A stretch of 64,000 nt of DNA from Pohlia nutans (lineage: Eukaryota; Streptophyta; Bryopsida; Bryales; Mniaceae): contig CM040091.1 of assembly GCA_022496805.1 (NCBI GenBank), positions 18,404,336 to 18,468,335 of the forward strand, in the 5' to 3' direction. Below are positions 1 through 13,500 of the stretch, piece by piece. Both the position numbers and the translations under genes were made by a program. A model generated the notes under the pieces. That model ran no database searches and was not told the DNA's origin. It saw nothing but the letters and a program-made list of their open reading frames with translations. Every line of letters begins with the position of its first letter. The first letter of the stretch is position 1.

Positions 1-1867
1 TTATGGAAGATCTTGAAAACTTGAACTTGTGAGAGTTTTGGACTCTAGATTTATAAAAATTTCCCCATACACAATTTGTTTTAAATTACCGTACGTGAAA
101 GGTGGGGTCAGTAGAAAATAATTCCCCAAAAAATGCCAAATAAATAAATAAATATATTAAGTATTTTGTCGAAATCAACAAAAATAAAGTTAACAATAGG
201 CGGAAAAAAATAAATAATAAAAAAATAACACTCAACGAAAATTGTAAAAAATAAAATAAAAAAATGTTTAGTCCTCGAAAAAATCTTATATTAACTATTA
301 ATATACGATTTCTTAATAATTACTTTTGAAAGTGCCAACCTCCACTGTTTCAACTTTTGTTAATTATTCGACATCAAAGTTTAAAATGAAATTTTAGTGG
401 TATGAAAGAATATTAGGTGTGATTTGAAGAATATCTTGTGTGATATGAAAGATCATATGTGGTTGTTTGAAAATATATTTTTTTTGGTGTGATTTGATTA
501 ATTTGAAAAATCATATGGTATCCTTTTAAATAATATGTGATGTGATTTGAAAGGAAACATGATGTTATTTGAAAAAGTACATGTTAGTTGTGATTTGAAA
601 GGATATCATAGAGAGTGATTTGATAAATTATCATGGGATTACAACGTGATTTAAAAATCTAACATGTAGTATGTAATCTAAATTTAAGTTTGAATTATAG
701 ATCATTGGAATAGCTAGCTTATTAATTTCAAGTGTAATTGATTGTCAATAATTTAAAAATAAATTCAAATAAATGCATTTAACTGATTTTAAAAATATGT
801 ATCAATAAAATGTTAGAAAATGACTTAATGAATGAAAATTAATCCCTAAATGCCTGTGAGCAACAACCCTTTCTAAATTTGGAGAATTGCAGAGATGCAT
901 TCTCAGATGCATTCTAAAATGCAACTAAGAGGAATATTTTGAGCTTGATGTATAAATGAAAGTTGAATATTATGAATTTTAGATTTTATTCATACAGCAC
1001 CACTTAATATTCTAAATTTAGATTTAAATAATGATTAAAGAATTATTAAAGAAGTTGACATAACGCTTTAGGATCCAAAAATTTCTCTTTTACAAACTTT
1101 AATATTAAAGAATTGAATAAGTTGTTCCTAAAGTTTCTATAAAAGAACCATACTAATAAAATTAGTGATTGATTGTAAAGGTTCCTATATCTAGGAATTC
1201 ATTTAGAACTTACTATATATTGATTAGTTGATATTAATCTCAATTATTTTATAAAATCTCTTTAACTAAAATACAAAACCACACTAGTAAATCTTCCTTG
1301 TTATATGTTTTGATTTCTTTTTCATATGTTTTTAAAACACATATTAAAACTTGAGACTTGAACTTATAGTAAGAGTGATATGACTTAACTATACATTGAT
1401 GTTTTAATTTGCCAATGGTTGCCAATAGAGTCATACCTATTTTCTATCAAATTAAGTGATTCTACATACTGAGGGTGGCTATGAAACCAATGAAACCATC
1501 AACCTCATTATTGAAGTTGAACAATTAGTATCAACAAGAGTATGGCATGTGATAATTTGAAGACATTTATATGCATAAGCCAAACATTGTCCAAATACTT
1601 TGACTGTTAACCCTTTGGGAATTTTCCAAAGAATGATGCTATTTATAATGCAACTAGGAGGGATATTTTCAAGCTGATGAATGAATAAAAGTTGTACATT
1701 ATGCATTATTTTTAGATTCTATGAGATTTGCGATTGCTATCACCAATATTTTTGTAAATTCAATTTCAAACTTACAATTTCACACTCTTTTGTAATATGA
1801 TTACGAATAGGATATTGACAATATACTAATGATTTTTTTTGGTAATGGGTTGAATGTAATACTCTAA
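1..1867. repeat. AT-rich intergenic DNA with degenerate short repeats
   Basis: No credible gene is visible here. The segment is AT-rich and its short open frames have no recognisable domain. From about 400 to 660 a degenerate tandem pattern recurs around the words GTGATTTGAAA and ATCATATG with irregular spacing. Text near 940-1000 and 1660-1720 (TTATTCAT or TGAATAAAAGTTG beside TTAGATT) resembles dispersed text near 18060-18120 and 58670-58720, so some of this is old repeat DNA. Confidence 0.5.
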
Positions 1868-2234
1868 GGGCCGCTTCACAATATGGCCAAAGGTCAAGAG
1901 GCCGTCAATTTCCACCAATCAAATTACAAGAAACCATGGATTCGGCCTCTCGACCCTTCACACTAGAGGCCAAAGTCCAACGGCTGTCGCTCTTCAAAAT
2001 GCTTACGTCGTAGTACTTTTTGACCAAGGTGACGGCCTTATTATTGAAAAGAAGTTTGGGCTGGACGGGAATGGAAACCAAAAATATGGTCGAGAGGGCG
2101 TCGATTTTTTTTCATAAAAAATGAAAACTATATCTTATTGCCTATTTTAAGTAGATTTCTTTGGACTCTCAACAAAGTTTGGACATTCAATCCCACGGCC
2201 TCTCGACTTGGATGGCCATAGTGTGAAGCGGTCC
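1868..2234. mobile_element. PIF/Harbinger-type MITE, copy 1
   Basis: The element is 367 bp with terminal inverted repeats starting GGGCCGCTTCAC at the left and ending GTGAAGCGGTCC at the right. Subterminal sequence is also inverted (ATGGCC/GGCCAT). It is flanked by TAA on both sides (1865-1867 and 2235-2237). A 3-bp TWA target site is the PIF/Harbinger signature. It carries no coding capacity. Two relatives lie at 5558-5909 and 44488-44852 in the opposite orientation. Confidence 0.85.
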
Positions 2235-2237
2235 TAA

Positions 2238-3106
2238 GTATAGTTATTTTTGGAGATTTTTTGGTTGCTTAATTTTAGTAGTTGACTTTTTTAAGAGCAC
2301 TTTTAGACTAAAATCTTTTAAATTTTGGGTGGAACATTACAACACGAAATGAGGCATTTAAGAATTTCACAAATATCCCCTTTTTTAATTGAATCACACA
2401 TGCATAGAGCTAACTTCCCATAAAATAAAGTTTCAACAAAAAATCCACACTGCAAAAAGTGCATGATGAATGAGAAAACGGACTTCAAATATGTACATCA
2501 TGCAAAATATGCATAGTTGGACGGTTAGGGCTTGAGGACATCAAATCTAAGTTCCAAGTCTACGAACACTTGTACACGAAGCATTGAAGCGCACACACAT
2601 AACATTTAGTAGCCTTTGTGACTGTTGCCTTCTTCCAACATAATGATGTAGAATATCCCACATCATTTCATCCCCAATGAAATGAATGATGTAGGATATT
2701 CCACATCACATTAATAGCTATGTGGGCAGAGTGTGGCATTAAACAAGATCAATCAACCATGGTGAGCACTAATCCAAAGCACTCACACAATCACAATTTA
2801 ACAGTGATCTATAATTATTTATTTGATTCAATTGTTCATTTAATTACAAAACACTGATCACTCCGTAAATAAAGGTGGATGAAAACAGAAAGGCACCCTT
2901 CTTGAAGGCTGCTGAATGTTATGCAAATGAACTTGCTCCAGTTTCACCATTGTTTCCAAGGCATTATAAAGTCAACTCAGACATTCTACCACCGCCGCTA
3001 GATCGTCCAATGGCAGAACTAGATCACTGACACATCTTGTACCGAAACACAACATGTATACCTGCAGCTTAAAATCAATCCATGTCTTGGTCGAATTCTT
3101 CCTTCG
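2238..3106. other. Intergenic, 3-prime flank of the AP2-like gene; start of tandem unit 1
   Basis: No gene is seen. Text at about 2676-2790 (CCAATGAAATGA then GATATTCCACATCA and ATAGCTATG) recurs at about 46310-46390. Text at about 2575-2600 and 2920-3100 recurs at about 41020-41200. These matches place the segment at the start of the host unit repeated in the window. It would form the 3-prime region of the leftward gene that ends at 3107. Confidence 0.55.
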
Positions 3107-4128
3107 TCAAGCCTCTCTCAAGCCATGGATCATTCCGGCCTCCAGAATTTCGTCTTCAGAGTACTGGCTGGGCCGAAAGTTGGTTTTAAGCCGCAATTTC
3201 TCCCAGTAAGTGTGGTTCTTATGGATGAACAACAACGCCAGGTCGTAAGCTCTTCCAGCTTCATCCTGGCTTGCAAATGTCCCGAGCTCATACATTTTCT
3301 TCTCCACTGGCTCCTTGTAAATGTGAGAAATTCTGGCTACATAGACCAGCTTCTGTCTCTCGGTGAGGTAGCTGTAGGTGACACCCTTCATGGACTTGTT
3401 TCCCTGGTGGTGCCTGCAGTCCCACACAACGTCCCACAGGTCCCACGTCGCATAATCTTCCAAAAACTTCTTGAATTTGTCGTTGTGAGGGTAGTTCAGC
3501 TCTGCCTTCGACGTGTGGGTCTCTTCCAGTTTTAAAGTTATCATGTCTCGTATTTCCATGGCCTGATCCTTCTCCTTGAAGGTGCGCAGGACGATCTTCT
3601 CGCCCAGCTTCTCGCATCCTGGGATGCAAACGCCCGGCACCCACAGGTACGCCACCCAACCGTTCCCCCCAGCATGCACCCCGTACTCTTTCGGAGGCTT
3701 ATTCAGATCCAATTGACGGTGACGTAATTTGCGTTGTCGCTCTTCCTCCCTTTTCCGCCTTGCGGATTGCTGTGTAGGTTCCTGAACCTCGGGCTCTCCG
3801 CTGGGATTTGGAGGTTTAGACCGACCAGTGGATTCTCCGCTGGGAGTTGGAGGCTTAGACCGACCACCTTCCACCGTCTGGGGTTTATGTGAAAAAGCAA
3901 ACCATTTATTAGTCCCGGCATTAGAAATGAAAACGGACAAGAACAGAATAATTCCGTCAGGTATGTGGTTTCGACCTCTAGCAACGACATTTGAATGATA
4001 TATAAGTCTACACATGCACGTACCTCTCCCATGGTAGCTTGGGTGGCGGGTGAGTTTTGGGGACCGATTTCCGTCCAGTGACGTCCAGACTGCTCCTCCG
4101 GAGTCTGCAGTTTGCTGGGACCGGCCAT
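3107..4128 (-). CDS. AP2/ERF-like protein with two divergent AP2-type domains (copy 1)
   Basis: I read two exons, 4128-4024 and 3877-3107, giving 291 residues. The donor is GAG|GTACGTGC and the acceptor CCCCAG|ACGGTG, both phase 0. The uninterrupted 347-codon frame through the intron is therefore misleading. Residues 40-64 hold a twice-repeated GRSKPP-PSGE motif, and 74-90 are very basic (likely nuclear or DNA-contacting). A weak AP2-like segment lies at about 98-153 (YGVHAGGNGWVAYLW). A better one lies at about 198-269 (MKGVTYSY, VARISH, YELGTFASQDEAGRAYDLALL, NF). AP2/ERF proteins are plant DNA-binding transcription factors. The domains are divergent, so DNA binding is inferred. A truncated paralogue lies at 41202-41797. 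Confidence 0.75.
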
Positions 4129-5554
4129 CCTTTTTCTGCAGTGCACTCACGAATCAGTATGCAATGTTCACATGATCAGGAAAAGGAGAATAATGTTAAC
4201 TAATTCAGAGTGATGGGAATCCCAGTTTGGGGTTTCGTCGACCATGGATGATAAAGCAAGTCGGACATGTCTGTATAAGTTGGATTAAACAAAACCCTGG
4301 CGGGAACCTCCCGTGTATTATCCCTGTAGAATGTAGCCACGGGGTACATTTGCGGAGGTGAGGTTCCCGATACTACATGTGTCCCCAAAACCCTGATTTA
4401 TAAATTCTAAGGCCTGGGGTAGAAATGAACAGTCAAGAATCTGCATGCGATGTTCACACGATTAGGGAAAGGAGAATCATGTTAACAAAGTCAGAGTGAC
4501 GGTAATCCCAGTTTGGAGAACTTTAGTTTCGGCGACGGTGGACAAAAAGCAAGACAGTCGAATAAGTCAGTGATGGATTAAAAAGAACCCCCGGCCGATA
4601 ATTTGCATTTTCCAAGTCCTGAGGGAGAAATGAGCTTCGCATGATTGAGCGAGCGACTCCGGGACACTCGATCAAACAAAACGACAGAAAATTAAGACCG
4701 AACGACGATCAGTTTGAAATAAGAAGAATGATGGACTGCGAGGATGACTGTAAGTTAGCAACAGAACTGCAATTCGGATTACTTTTCTTCTACGGTAACA
4801 CCTTGTGCTGATATAATTTCGAAGTCCAAACGAGGTCGATCATTTCAATCTACGTACCGGTGTAAGTGAGATAAATGTAAGCACGAAGAAAAAGTAAAAG
4901 CAATGTACACAGCTAGGCGGTCAAGCTGAATTCAAGAGCTACAATACGGAAACACTGACAGCAATGCAAAGCAATTACCATGATCTACATGCATGGCACG
5001 GGATTTCATCATTTGAAAGAATTCTCTCTGTCTCGATCGGCCATCAGGTACGTACCGGTGCAGATGGGTGATGCGTGCAACCAATGCAAGCTTGCAAGGA
5101 GACGATGCGAAAAGAAAAAACTTAGAAGAGACTGTTCAGGGTACTCACCTCGCAACACAGCAACTCGCAGCAAACGTGAAATGGACTCTGAAGGTGGCCT
5201 ACCGGAGAGCTGAAGGCGGCTGGGCAATTGAAAGAGCAATGTGATGAATGTCTCAAACGAGCAATTGATGTGATGAATCATTCGAATGTCGCAAACGAGC
5301 AATGTGATGAATGTCGCAGGATTTGGAGGCTTTAAACTACAGACTTGAAGTTTCGTCAAACCTCGAGGGGGAAGTAACCTCGAGGGGGAAGTAACCTCGA
5401 GGGGAAGTAACCTCGAGTGAGGGGCGGAGTAGTTCTGTTTCACTGGTCAGCCTGTGTCTCGTCAGCATGCATGGAATAAAAGGTGAATCGAAGAGACATT
5501 TTATGTATTATAAACGTTGGTCTTAATAGAAGATCGGAGGTTTCCTTATTCTAC
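4129..5554. repeat. Upstream block of the AP2-like gene, copied three times in the window
   Basis: This 5-prime flank recurs with high similarity at 41798-43150 and at 56500-58110. An inner segment with AGAATCTGCATGCGATGTTC recurs at about 4435, 42110 and 57090, with a close variant at 56530. Another shared segment encodes the short frame GDACNQCK. At 5361-5417 there is a three-copy 17-18 bp tandem repeat built on CCTCGAGGGGGAAGTAA, with remnants at about 42946 and 57940. GTACGTACCTGATGG on the minus strand could be a splice donor of a 5-prime leader exon. No separate gene is supported. Confidence 0.6.
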
Positions 5555-5557
5555 TTA

Positions 5558-5909
5558 GGGCCGCCTCACACTATGGCCGTCCAAGTCGAGAGGCCGTGGG
5601 ATTGAGAGTCCAAACTTTGTTGAGAGTCCAAAGAAATCTACTGAAAATAGCAATAAAATATAGTTTTCATTTTTATGAAAAGAAATCGACCGCCTCTCGA
5701 TCATAGTGACGGGTCTAGGACCCAAACTTCCTCTCGAGAGGCCGTCACCTTGGTCAAAAAGTGTTGCCATGTAAGCATTTTGAAGGTCCACGGCCTTTGG
5801 ACTTTGGCCTCTAGTGTGAAGGGTCGAGAGACCGAAACCATGGTTTCTTGCAATTTGATTGGTGGAAATCGATGGCCTCTCGACCTTCGGCCATAGTGTG
5901 AAGTGGCCC
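5558..5909. mobile_element. PIF/Harbinger-type MITE, copy 2
   Basis: The element is 352 bp with ends GGGCCGCCTCACACTATGGCC and GGCCATAGTGTGAAGTGGCCC, inverted relative to each other. TTA flanks both sides (5555-5557 and 5910-5912), again the 3-bp TWA target of PIF/Harbinger transposition. It is in the opposite orientation to the copy at 1868 and similar throughout. Short frames across it are not genes. Confidence 0.87.
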
Positions 5910-5912
5910 TTA

Positions 5913-6911
5913 GAGCTTTCGGTGTACCGGTCTAGAAATTTGTTTATTAATTTGGAAAATCTTATTATCAAGGTAGGATATTAACCCCTAATCGTCCCAG
6001 CGTTCACAAACTGGATTCCAAGCTTTGTAACTTTCTCATATAACCTCGGATGATTTTCATCCAAGTCACCTTTGAAAGCCTATAGGTTTTCTACCAATTA
6101 CAATAAATCTCTTGTGATGGGGAGCTCTTGATAATATTGGAGAGGCCTCCAACTACAAGTATGTCTAATTTGTTGTTTGAGTAGATTTTATGCTTGCAAT
6201 GGTCTTCCCATGTACACCTCATGTACATTTGAGCCATGCTAATATCTACTTTTGAGGCTAAAATCTACTTCTGTTTAAAGGGTTGGTACGTTTAGGGGTT
6301 AAGGATTATTTGGTTAGAAAGGATGAATGTATTATGACTTTTACATTTGTGTGCTTTGTTTAAAGCTTAAAAGGAATGAACACAATTATGACTTTTGAAC
6401 GTGTGTGTTACGGTTAAAAGGGATGAACACATGTATGACTTTTGAAACTAAATATGTTTTGGTTAGAAGGAATGAACGCATTTTTGACTATGTGCTTTGG
6501 TTAGAAAGATTGAATTTTGTGTTTTCTTAGAAAACAATGTCTTTTTAAATTTGTGGTGAAGTTGAAATGAATGAGGGCAATAATAAGCTTGGGGTATCAC
6601 TTTTTGGACACACTAATTAGGTTATTTTTGTTTAAAACCTCCAAAGTTTGCCTAATTTGCTCATTTTGATCAAGTAAAAAGACCCTAAAATAAAAAAATA
6701 AAATCCTGCACCTCAATGGAATCAAAATTTATATGTTCAAAGAGTTTATATTAAAAATAATAATTTTTTTAGATCCATTCATAGATGTGTAAAAAAATGC
6801 TGAATTTTGGGATTTGCAAGCTACATAGTGCACAGTTCATTAATTTTTTTAATGATTAAATCAATTATTTTGTACTCTACACAATTAGATGTAGGTCATA
6901 TTCAAAAATAT

Positions 6912-6982
<71 letters not shown>

Positions 6983-8231
6983 ATATTCCATTTGCTTGAT
7001 TTCAGGGATTCTAGGTGATTGGGACATAACTTACTTTTTCAACTAAAAATCAAATAAAATTACTTAAAAATCTTTGATTGTAATCAAATTTTTTTCCTTG
7101 ATACGTTATAAGTGTAGAAAACTAAAATCACATTTAATAAAGTCTTACTTTATTAAAATTAAAAAATATGTTTGTTTGACACACCAGCACATAGTGCAAT
7201 TGTCCCGAAGACAGCTTTTTTGGGTACCCCAACCATACCATCACCCATGAATACACTTATGATTTTCAAACATGTATAATTGTGATTGAAAATGATGAAT
7301 AATGTTATAGCTTTGGAGTTTGGACCCAGTGACCCACGCAATGGTAATTAGTTGAAACAAAATAACGTGCACCAAACATGAGTATGATCTTTCACCACCT
7401 CCAACCTTCACATGATTTTCTTACAAGCCTTTCATAAAAGCTAACCAACTATTTTTTACATTTAAAATAAAATAGAATAAATATCTTTTTATAATAAAGT
7501 TACTTTGATTTTTACCAAAACGGATTACTTCAGTAGTGTTGACCCCATTTTAATTCTTTAGTGTTCTAAAGAATTAGGCTTGGGATTCAATGAACGTAAT
7601 TTGAAATACGTTTTCGGAATCAAAGACCTCAAGACAAGACTACGGGCTCTCTCTCTTAAATTGGAAGACGGCCATCCTTTTAGAGGGATGCTAAGATGCA
7701 CTTGTCAGACTTGCAGCTCATAACATTCAGTAGCCTTCGTGCCCACTGCCTTCCTTTCATGCACTCTGCTCATCACGTTGAGTTTTCACCTGTCCATTTA
7801 GCTATTGTTGGATGTAAAATATTCCACATCATCTACTACCTCGGGGAGGTCTCTTCCAAATATTACGTAACAATGTGCGAATTAAGATAGGGTCCAAATA
7901 AATCTTTGAAGATAATTTTTATAAATGATTCACATTAATATAGGATGCTCAAAATGCATTACAAGAATAAAAATGAGAATATTTTTGAAATATTACTAAT
8001 TATAGTAAGAATTATTTTTAATTTTTAGAGTACTTTTAAATACCTTTTGTTCACACGTGATACTCAAAAAATACAAACTGTGACCTCCCCGAGTCTACTA
8101 CAGAACCAAGGCAGAGACAAAACATGATACTAAATGTTATGCAGGTGGGAGCTTCAAATCTAGAAACTTAAGAGACATTTCAATCAAAGGCCAAACCCAA
8201 ATTAAAAGTTTCATCCACTTGAGGCACTTAC
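5913..8231. repeat. Block B of tandem unit 1: intergenic, degenerate 55-60 bp repeats and an AT microsatellite
   Basis: No gene is supported. At about 6300-6580 a degenerate unit of roughly 55-60 bp recurs, built on GGTTAGAAAGGATGAA, ATTATGACTTTTG and TGTGCTTTG. A pure AT dinucleotide run covers about 6913-6981. The 7500-8230 part has counterparts at about 44330-44940 and 59160-60040. The short frame at 7696-7890 lies in this shared block and shows no domain. TTACTTCAGTAGTGTTGACC at about 7525 is an empty site for the hAT element at 59191. Confidence 0.6.
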
Positions 8232-8235
8232 ATAA

Positions 8236-8653
8236 GGTGGTTACCCCATTCCCAACTGAATAAGAAATACGCATATGAGGCATTGATATTATTTAGTATT
8301 ATTATTTTTTAGAGGTAGGCAAGAAGAAATAGATTCCAACACAAGTTGAAACATAATTTTTGGATGAAGAATGAATTAGTTACAAATTTTCAAAGTTGAA
8401 GTATGACGCATCCCATTCACGTCATATAGGTACACCTCTTTCTATCTAAAGGAGATTTGTATTGCACACACTAAAGATGCTTGAACCAACAACAACAAAC
8501 CCATATTAACCACACTTACATATACTAAAACCAACAAGAGAGAACCCATTACCAACTGTAACTCATGCTATAACCAACACCATTCCTGCATTGATTGCGG
8601 ATAATGCCCCTAGCTGTTGGTAAAAGGAGCCAATTGGGAATGGGGTAACCACC
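8236..8653. mobile_element. Non-autonomous DNA transposon (MITE), 418 bp
   Basis: The ends are long inverted repeats: GGTGGTTACCCCATTCCCAA at the left and its reverse complement at the right, with at most one or two mismatches over about 23 bp. ATAA flanks both sides (8232-8235 and 8654-8657), consistent with a 4-bp target duplication. There is no coding capacity. Superfamily is not assigned. Confidence 0.75.
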
Positions 8654-8787
8654 ATAAATTAATTCTACCTCACTGGCAAGCACTGAGTGTGCGCGCAGGT
8701 TCTGGCCCAGGTACAATGTGAGGATCTAGACAAGTTCTGCAGCAAGCTGACTAAAGTTGTCACTGGGACGGAAAATGCTTAAAAAGC

Positions 8788-8840
8788 ACAGAAGGTCATA
8801 TTCGTTTAGTTGGGACTATTCCGATGATTTGGGACTATTT
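8788..8840 (+). repeat. Left TIR of the giant transposon with 4-bp target duplication
   Basis: The target copy ACAG is 8788-8791 and the 49-bp inverted repeat is 8792-8840. The repeat contains the word TTGGGACTATT twice, spaced about 18 bp, and a third partial copy (TTGGGACT) follows immediately inside. Such iterated words are candidate transposase-binding sites. The outer word ATATTCGTTTAGTT recurs inside the element. Confidence 0.92.
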
Positions 8841-10599
8841 GGGACTGCATTTTGGGCCTCACCGTATGTTTTGGACAGGGTAGTCGAGATCGTAAATAAG
8901 CTCGCTAGATGATTGTGATATACATTACGTAGTTGTTTCTGTGGCGTGCATTGTAGTTACTTGGTGACATCCTGTTAGTACGTAGTAACAAGTTTCATAA
9001 TGTATTGTTACGTGGTACTGGTGGAGGTTACAGTGAACTTCGACATAGAGTTCTTGGGGTATTACAGAGTATGGTTGCAGTATTTCCATTGTGCCTTATG
9101 TAGCTCTAGGTTTGTTCAAAAGGTAGCCATCGTGCGGTAACAAGTGCGCTAAAAAGTATCTTGTATGCCATGTAGAACTCTGTAAGTGAGTAGATGTTGC
9201 TCCTATGTTAAAAGTAATTCCCTATAGTGTACCGCATGGGGGTTTTTAAATTTTGCACAGTGCCCTCCACAGGCATTGAGTGTTGGAAAAGGTTTTGGGG
9301 TACAATCTCATTTATAGATACCGAACAATATCGGCTCTTTTAAATTCCATGAAGACAAAAATATGCACAGTCATGGTACTCTCTGAGATGGCCATTGGTG
9401 AAATTACCAGTCCGGATTTTGGAAGACCTAGGCCGTTATTGAATATTCTATTGCGTACATCCGTCGTTTCGAAGGCCAACCAAAGTATACAAACTCTGCA
9501 CTCATGCATGTCATATTGTACTGTCTACCTTCTTGTAGATACTACAGTTGGACTCCGGCCCAGTTCTTCCGGGTTTATTCTACTTCACCCTCCTACAGGA
9601 AGTCACTATATTTGTACATTCTGCTGTACAGTTTTACAAAGATTGCAAGAACCAGTACTTCCGTACTCCTATTCTTTGCAAGGCACTGGGCGTATTTCAT
9701 GTGAGGTTATTGTGGATCTTGAACGTGACGGATATAAAGATTGTAATTATCAATCTGCAAGACATAGAATTGCTCACTACTTCTGCTGTACCGTATCCGT
9801 ACAATTGCGGTGTCCCATGATCCTCTTGTACGGATATGAAACTGTCATCATGGTGTTACTCTTACGCCGAGGTGTTCACTTCACTTCGTATTGCAATTAG
9901 TATGCACGACTTCTGTACACATCACGTCCGTTGGATAAAATATGCACAACATAGTACGGATTGAAGAGTTTGAATGGGAGCTGCGTAATAACGATACGGT
10001 GAAGTCTGTTCCATACGGTAGCCTACAATCCATAATCGGTGTGTCGCAAAGGAGGAAACCGTAGATGGCTTACAGAACCGTACTGTGAGGGTGCATTCAC
10101 AGTAAGACGACCCAAGGAAATTGTAACCAGTGATTAATTTAACGGATTGTTAATCAATAATTCTTATCGTATGAATTCATAATACAACATAAAGTAGTAA
10201 TTACATATCCTATATGTCATTTTACAATATACTAAAGCTTGACAATGTTTGGCAAGTTTTTGGTACTCCAAAACGGCTAAAATATGATGGTCACTAGTCA
10301 TTAAGAACAACTGAAATGATTGCTGACCTGTTAAAAAAATGTCCCAAAATGTCCTTAAATTTTTTTACTACCTACATAAAGTGAACATGTTCTTTCCTAA
10401 GCATTCCTGAGAAGTCGTTATAATTGGATGGGGTTCGATCGTTTCATTCTGAATGCTCCCATGAACCGCCACTGCAAGATGTGAGTTGCTAGACCTAGGA
10501 ATTGAAAAGATTTCATTACTTCCATGCACACAACTTGTTGCATTCGACATGCACTATAGAACATGACCTTCAATACTGTGTTTCTATTCCCTTCTATAA
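8841..10599. other. Left subterminal region of the giant transposon
   Basis: No gene is convincing. The rightward open frame at 9280-9900 (206 codons) starts at a non-ATG codon and shows no domain or sensible composition. The sequence is rich in GTAC, TACGTAG and related words. The 3-prime end and polyadenylation region of the leftward transposase gene should lie in 10100-10599. Confidence 0.5.
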
Positions 10600-13500
10600 C
10601 TAGTCGCTATCTGATGAGCTAGCTACTTCGGGAGCATCTTCTGTTGCTTGAATGCTACATGCTATTCTCGCTAGCGCTTGCAGAATGTGTTTTTTGGGAA
10701 TGCTGACGTTTCTTCCAACTTGACCTGCTTTTCTTTTCCACGCAGTTAAAATTGATGTTGTACTCGTCATTTGCTCCTCATACAATTCATCCACTTCCCA
10801 CTTGAAGCTCTTCGAAGTGTCCCACTGTTCGTATGGCCTACTTTCTCTACCTCGCCTCGAACATGGTTTATACCATTGCACTCTAATCATCTTGTAATTG
10901 GCATCCCCAAATGTCATAATGGGGTCCGAGCGGGCTTCAGCCAACCACACAGGTGCTGTGCTATCCAATGCTGCTCGCACTAACAAGAAATTTCCAGCTC
11001 GACAATCTCTCGCAACGCGAAATGATGCTCTAGGTCTCAGGCTTCGAGGTCCAATATAATGGTCCTCTTCAGCGAATTCATCGCGTAGGTTTCCATCCTC
11101 AGTGTATAGTGTCTGCACCTCAAATGATTGCCTTGTTTTGGGCCAAAATCCCATACATAATACATCCACTGCTTCCATTTCAGGTTCTTCCAGTGCTGCT
11201 TTAACCCCTTGCCAATATTCTATGAGGTGTGCGTGTTGGCGTGCATATTCCCCTGACTTGTCTGCATCGCCAACGGACTTCCAGTGTTGTATGAATCCCT
11301 GTAACCCTTTCACTATGTCTGGTTGCCCTTTCATACCGTGTGGCAACACAGCCTTCGGGCTCCCCCCTGGTAATGTTGGCTTACCATCGTCGTCCTCCTT
11401 CCATAACTTCATACCCTCCGTAGGTCTCCACCTGTCATCTGTGCAACGCAATTTGTACTGCATCAAAGGCCACCCACTGGCGTCCCTGTAAAATCGGAAT
11501 TGTCGTCCTTTAAAGTGACCAATCAGAGGGTTCTCGCTAATGAAATTTTGGATGAATGACTTAAAATCCGGCACTTCCTCTATTAGAGCTGAAATGAACG
11601 AATCGTCATCTAAATCCATGTATGACTTCATTAACAATGGTATTGTAGGATAATCGTTCTCTCGTAGTTTCATGCTCCAGCGCCCAAATGATGCATCGAC
11701 GTCATCGTGAGTGTGCCCCACCACCATGTACGACACTTGGATTTCTTCAAAAATTCCTTTCGCAACAAGTAGAGACCAAAAGCATTTAATATGCCGACTT
11801 TTGTTGTCTTTCCAACAATTGTCGAGTTGGACATGCAGCGTGGGCGGTAACTTCGTAAAGTCAGCAGTGGGCGGTCTTGGTTTCACCGGTACAGATGATA
11901 TACACACATCTGATCCAACAAGTATTGCTTCGTATAATTTAGTTGTCCCAGTTCCCGCAAATAGAGAATTTGGCCTGTCACTCTTCGGTGGGCCCTCGAG
12001 GTCCCGCAGAAGTTTTGCAATCGATCCTATCGTTTGGTTGCTATCAGCGGGATACACGTCTAACGCATAATGCGCATACTTCTTGTCACCATGACCATGT
12101 GCAAGCATTCCCGTCACAGACACTGGTAGTTTCATGAGCCCATCCACCGCTTTGTTCTTTGATGCGAAGCAAGGCGACGCTGTTTTGGAATGGTCTACTT
12201 TATCGTGCATTATACATAGTACTTGCAATGGACGATAGCAAGCCAAAGCTCGGCTTAAGTAGTAGTAGGCCCGAGACGCCTCCTGCTCCCGGAGATGACT
12301 CTCCAGGAGTACAAGCACGTGCTTGTATCCGGGCGATCCAAATGCATGGACATTGCGCAACCTCGTTAGTTCATCACATCTCCCGCAACGAGCAAACGAA
12401 TCACCTCGACGCTTTATCTGGTACTCCGAGAAATGTTCTTTCCGAAGTTTGCTGCAAGTAGACTGAGAGATCACTTTCTCTCCACATTCCCTTTGAACCT
12501 ACGCATGGTATTCGGTTACAGTACTTAGTTATACGGACACCAGCTGTACAGTCCCACATTCTCTATTTCTAAGTATTGTTTACACTCACACCACAGAAGA
12601 CTGCTGTCTACACTAATGACAGTTCAGCGCCGGACATATTTCTGGCAACATGCAGGAGAAATAATTACGTCATGTACCTTGTTCACTTCATCCAATATAT
12701 TCTTCCACTTTGTTCCAGCCGGTAGCACTTTCTCTACTACCTTCACTCCCTTCATTTTTCCCTGTGTTGGCGTGTGAGTTCTGTGTGGCATAACATCTGC
12801 TGATGATGCTAATATCATCGACATCGTTTGTACTGCTTGGGCTGCACTCCTTGAACGTTTCCTCCTTCCAACTCCTCCGTGTTGTTGCGCACAACGTCCT
12901 TCTGCGGAATAAGCGCGATATCTATAGAAATCCGTCGTTGACACACCGTAAAGTATGCGCCATGCAGAGCAACATACGATCTTTCCTTCTACTACACATA
13001 CTTTCTTTGTTGTTTGGGGTACATAGTGATAATTTTTGTGCACTGCAAGTTTCAGATTGTTCTTGAACTTTGTGTCGGAGTGGTGCATCTCATACCGCAA
13101 GCTCTCTACCACGGACGGGGTAAACTGATCTATACAACGCCTTTTGCAACAGTACGACCTGAGCGCCTTGGTTATGGACTCCTTCATGATCAATACATCT
13201 TTTCGCTTTGCTTGTTTCACATGTCCACTATGGCGAAGCGAGAAGTATTGTCTACTCCCTAGGCGGTCACCTAATCGGTCGGCTTTTGCTTTCACTAGTT
13301 CGTTGTGCTTTCGTTGTTGATCATACAAACTGACTCCTTCGTAGAATGTCCTCTTTACAGGCCACCTTTGCAGCGTTCGACATGCAAGCGACGTGCCAGG
13401 TGCATTTACTTCACAGACTACAACGCCGACGTGGTCACTTCCAAGCGGATACCGTGCATCTATCGATTGCCATTCCTTTGCGAACTCCACGTACGCTGTG

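Noticed and set aside
3288..3659. Open frame of 123 codons inside the AP2-like gene on the same strand in another phase
   Set aside because: It is a shadow of exon 2; the AP2-like motifs and splice sites fit only the main frame.
4980..5213. Frame with CNQCKLARRRCEKKK resembling a fungal Zn2Cys6 cluster
   Set aside because: Only part of the cysteine pattern is present, and the text belongs to a non-coding block repeated three times with frame differences.
9280..9900. 206-codon rightward open frame in the left subterminal region
   Set aside because: Non-ATG start, no domain, cysteine- and tyrosine-rich composition typical of a chance frame.
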